Shown piece after piece: positions 5,110 to 7,327 of a stretch of 7,327 nucleotides of DNA; the stretch's first letter is position 1; each line of letters begins with the position of its first letter. The notes under the pieces were generated by a model. It ran no database searches. It saw only the letters and a list, made by a program, of their open reading frames with translations, and was not told the origin of the DNA. Position numbers and translations under genes: made by a program. The DNA is from Halanaerobiaceae bacterium (GTDB lineage: Bacteria > Bacillota > Halanaerobiia > Halanaerobiales > Halarsenatibacteraceae): positions 1 to 7,327 of the forward strand of contig PWHA01000193.1 in the NCBI GenBank assembly GCA_003554685.1, in the 5' to 3' direction.

Positions 5110-6640
5110 TATCTGTTTCCCCTTTATAATCGGAAGTCGAGTGGAAAAAGGACTGCAAAGCAGGATAAATCTTCTGATAGTGTGAATAGAGCCTCTGGTA
5201 GACCTCTGCTTTTGCAGGATCAGGAGTAATTTCTCTATCTTTATTTATGAAAAAATCGCAGGCTTCAGGAATATCATCAAATTTTCCCGCCCCGACCGCT
5301 GCCAGAACTGCTGCCCCCAAAGGTGAAGTATCCTTTACGGTAAGGGTGGAAAGTCTCCTGTTGTAAATATCGGCCTGCAGCTGTCTCCAGATCTCACTTT
5401 TAGCCCCTCCTGCCGAAATAATTATCTCTTCAATATTTACCTCATATTTGATTAAAGTCTCCAGACATTCATAAAGACCAAAGGTAACTCCTTCCATAAT
5501 CGCTTTCACTACCTGCTTTTTCCCGTGTTTAGGAGTCAGGCCGAGTAAAGCCCCCCGAGCTTTATCATCAAGATGAGGGGTGCTGGCTCCATTCAGATAA
5601 GGCAGGAAAAAAAGTCCGTTAGATCCGGGAGGAACCTTGTCAATCCCGGAAACAAGAATATCATAAGAATCCAGCTCTGAATTGCGGGCAGCAAGGTTTT
5701 CCAGCAGGGCAATCTTATTTTTAAACCATTTTAGTGACAGTCCAGCAGAAAGGATAGAGGCAAGGACAAAATACCTATCCTGAAGAGCATGGCAGAAATT
5801 AAAGTAGTTACCAAAAGCTTCCCGATTAATCTCATCCAGGCTAACCACAACCTGCCCGGCTGTTCCGATTGTTACAGCTGCAGTTCCCTCGCTGATATTA
5901 TTACTGCCCACAGCCCCACAGGCTAGATCTCCTCCTCCAGCCACCACCGGAAGGCCTTCTGGAAGTCCTAGTTCTGCAGCCGGCGACTTCCTCAGGAATC
6001 CTGTTACAGTCGCAGATGAAAAAATTTCAGGAAGTTTATTGATTTCCAGCTCCAGGTCAGCCAATATTTCTTCTGACCAGCTTCTTTCCTCAATGTTAAA
6101 GAGCAGAGTTCCCGAGGCATCAGAATAATCGGTGAAAAATTTACCGGTAAGCTTATAGCCGATATAATCTTTGGCCAGCAGTATTTTATGGGTCTTATCA
6201 TAAACTTCGGGTTTATGCTTTTTTATCCAGATGATTTTAGGGGCTGTATAGGTGGGAATAACTGGATTGCCCGTCAGTTCAGTAATACTGGCTGCTCTGG
6301 CTGTTATTTCCTGGCATTCCTCTGCTGCCCGGTTATCAGCCCAGAGCAGGCAGTTATGCAGCGGTTGACCTGCAGCATCGACAAAAACCGGACCATGCAT
6401 CTGGCCGGAAAGCCCGAGAGCAACTACCTGCTCAATTTTTTCAGGATGAGAGGACTTCAACTGCTGGATTCCCAGCTGTAAAGCTTCCCACCAGATTCCG
6501 GGATCCTGTTCTGCCCACTGGGGCCTGGGGGATTCAATTTCATAATCATTGACTCTGACATCAGTTATTTCCCCGCTTTCAGCCAGCAGCAAAACCTTGG
6601 TCCCGGAAGTACCTATATCAATTCCCAAATAGTATTCCAT
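5102..6640 (-). CDS. FGGY-family carbohydrate kinase, xylulokinase type
   Basis: This is a cytoplasmic ATP-dependent sugar kinase, 512 residues long as expected for xylulokinases (about 480-520). The N-terminal FGGY domain opens with the phosphate-binding motif YLGIDIGTSGTK (Asp8). GLSGQMHG (Gln80-Met81-His82) matches the sugar-contact segment of XylB, and LLWADNR follows. VVAGGGDLACGAVG holds the predicted catalytic base Asp238. The C-terminal domain carries GLFFLPYLNGAST, the nucleotide-site motif ISAGGAKS and SPLGAAVLAAVGAG. All the key residues I can place are intact. The start is the ATG at 6640, chosen for its AAGGA 9 nt upstream. The stop overlaps the start of the SIS gene in ATGACTGA, so the two are probably translationally coupled. 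The xylulokinase subfamily is the best match, but FGGY specificity varies (other pentuloses, hexuloses, polyols). I therefore give no gene symbol. Confidence 0.9.
   Translation of the reverse strand: MEYYLGIDIGTSGTKVLLLAESGEITDVRVNDYEIESPRPQWAEQDPGIWWEALQLGIQQLKSSHPEKIEQVVALGLSGQMHGPVFVDAAGQPLHNCLLWADNRAAEECQEITARAASITELTGNPVIPTYTAPKIIWIKKHKPEVYDKTHKILLAKDYIGYKLTGKFFTDYSDASGTLLFNIEERSWSEEILADLELEINKLPEIFSSATVTGFLRKSPAAELGLPEGLPVVAGGGDLACGAVGSNNISEGTAAVTIGTAGQVVVSLDEINREAFGNYFNFCHALQDRYFVLASILSAGLSLKWFKNKIALLENLAARNSELDSYDILVSGIDKVPPGSNGLFFLPYLNGASTPHLDDKARGALLGLTPKHGKKQVVKAIMEGVTFGLYECLETLIKYEVNIEEIIISAGGAKSEIWRQLQADIYNRRLSTLTVKDTSPLGAAVLAAVGAGKFDDIPEACDFFINKDREITPDPAKAEVYQRLYSHYQKIYPALQSFFHSTSDYKGETDND
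5118..5123 (-). promoter_or_regulatory. Ribosome binding site of the SIS gene, inside the kinase 3' end
   Basis: AGGGGA on the minus strand lies 8 nt before the SIS start ATG at 5109, within the last codons of the kinase. It supports both the chosen start and independent or coupled re-initiation at the ATGACTGA stop/start overlap. Confidence 0.65.
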
Positions 6641-6821
6641 TACCACCAGTCCTTAAGATACGAGTCAATATTGGCAGTTTTTACAATCCTGAGATAGATC
6701 CTTAAACTGCTCTTCTACCTGACTTCCTGGTGAGGCTGTTAGTAATTTTCAGCCTCCTGATAACTCCTGATATCCCTCTAGCAAATATTCCTTGTTTAGT
6801 AGGCATAACTTTGCTGTTTCT
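6641..6821 (-). other. Spacer between isomerase and kinase, with 10-bp tandem repeat and small hairpin
   Basis: No gene is supported here. CTCCTGATA occurs twice exactly 10 bp apart on the plus strand (6754-6762 and 6764-6772), giving two AGGAG-containing units on the transcribed strand. One unit carries AGGAGG (6758-6753) with no usable start codon after it. A 7-bp inverted repeat GAGGCTG/CAGCCTC (6732-6738 and 6750-6756, 11-nt loop) overlaps this. It has no T-tract, so it is not a convincing intrinsic terminator. I cannot tell whether transcription continues through from the isomerase. Confidence 0.5.
6650..6654 (-). promoter_or_regulatory. Ribosome binding site that decides the kinase start
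   Basis: AAGGA lies 9 nt before the ATG at 6640 but only 3 nt before the in-frame GTG at 6646. The spacing favours the ATG, so the protein begins MEYYLGIDIG rather than MVMEYYLG. Confidence 0.7.
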
Positions 6822-7327
6822 TTAATAATACTTATTCATGAACTTATAAAGTTCAGAGGCAGCCATGTCCATATCTCCCAGGCCATCATTGCCCAGATCT
6901 CCAACTCCGGCAGAGCCGCCTTTAAACCAACCTTCCCATTCCACACAGACATAACCATCATAATCAATCTGCCTTAAAGCATCAGCATATCTTTTAAAGT
7001 CAATTAAGCCTCCACCGAACCAGCACATATTCCAGTTACCTGTTACCCCGGTAATATCCTTGGCATGAACGTGGTTGATTTTATCCTTAAACATTTCAAA
7101 GTAATCTTCAATTTCCATCACCGGTTTTACTGCCAGTTCAGTTCCGCCATAATCAATGGTGAGTCTGAGGTTTTCACGGTCAATTTTTTCCACTATTTCC
7201 TGGGTTATACGAGGCTTATCAATCAGAGTTTCCTGATGGGGTTCAATGCTGAAGGTAAGCCCCTTATCTCCGGCATAATCACAGAGCTCTTGCACTGATT
7301 CCACAAATATCCTGGTAGCTTTCTCCC
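6822..7327 (-). CDS. Sugar phosphate isomerase/epimerase, TIM-barrel (5' end cut by window edge)
   Basis: This is the C-terminal part of a xylose isomerase-like TIM-barrel protein (AP endonuclease 2 superfamily); members isomerise or epimerise sugars or sugar phosphates in the cytoplasm. The frame is open to the right edge, beginning EKATRIFVESVQ, so the GTG at 7304 is an internal Val codon, not a start. About 168 residues are visible of a family length near 270-300. The four expected metal ligands are all there: Glu in FSIEPHQE (codon 7244-7242), Asp in TIDYGGTE (7154-7152), the second His in HVHAKD (7067-7065) and Glu in CVEWEGW (6941-6939). An active-site metal is therefore likely retained. 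A Gly-rich stretch (KGGSAGVGDLGNDGLGD) follows the last ligand. The gene ends at TAA, about 180 bp before the kinase and on the same strand. The family is clear; the substrate cannot be told. Confidence 0.88.
   Translation of the reverse strand, partial: EKATRIFVESVQELCDYAGDKGLTFSIEPHQETLIDKPRITQEIVEKIDRENLRLTIDYGGTELAVKPVMEIEDYFEMFKDKINHVHAKDITGVTGNWNMCWFGGGLIDFKRYADALRQIDYDGYVCVEWEGWFKGGSAGVGDLGNDGLGDMDMAASELYKFMNKYY

Noticed and set aside
6188..6481. 97-codon plus-strand frame inside the kinase
   Set aside because: Antisense shadow of the FGGY N-terminal domain, whose motifs are intact on the minus strand.
7065..7298. 77-codon plus-strand frame inside the isomerase
   Set aside because: Antisense to the metal-ligand-bearing isomerase; no independent support.

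Overview
The window reads as part of a carbohydrate uptake and breakdown locus from a low-GC, salt-adapted bacterium. Every convincing gene is on the minus strand, so biological order runs from high to low coordinates. A moderately AT-rich sequence, strong AAGGAGG-type ribosome binding sites and Firmicutes-like proteins point to the Firmicutes sensu lato. The exported sugar-binding protein has a very acidic mature chain (about 93 Asp+Glu against 20 Lys+Arg in 413 residues). Its signal peptide lacks a lipobox cysteine, which fits a soluble periplasmic protein in a diderm halophile such as the Halanaerobiales. That assignment is an inference; no rRNA or other marker is present.

Layout in transcription order: (1) the 3' part of a TIM-barrel sugar (phosphate) isomerase/epimerase, cut by the right edge (7327-6822). 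(2) A 175-181 bp gap. (3) An FGGY sugar kinase of the xylulokinase type (6640-5102). (4) A SIS-domain sugar-phosphate-binding/isomerase protein of the UPF0309 type (5109-4360), whose start overlaps the kinase stop by 8 bp. (5) A 131 bp gap. (6) A family 1 ABC sugar-binding protein (4228-2915). (7) A 446 bp gap with a perfect 12-bp GC-rich hairpin and several repeats. (8) A MalF-type permease (2468-1557). (9) A 365 bp gap with a purine-rich AGCAG-repeat tract. (10) A MalG-type permease (1182-358). (11) A 357 bp left end with no certain gene, containing a GC-rich islet, two repeat families and one or two tiny candidate ORFs.

Working model: the binding protein captures a sugar outside the inner membrane and the two permeases import it. 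No ABC ATPase is encoded here, so a shared MsmK/UgpC-type ATPase encoded elsewhere probably powers transport. The isomerase/epimerase, FGGY kinase and SIS protein would then isomerise and phosphorylate the sugar. The substrate cannot be read from the sequence. A SIS protein translationally coupled to a xylulokinase-like enzyme is not needed for ordinary xylose or xylulose breakdown, so a different substrate is possible.

I see no defence system, CRISPR array, tRNA, rRNA or intact transposase. The less ordinary material is in the enlarged spacers around the transporter genes and in the unusual start region of the MalF-type permease.
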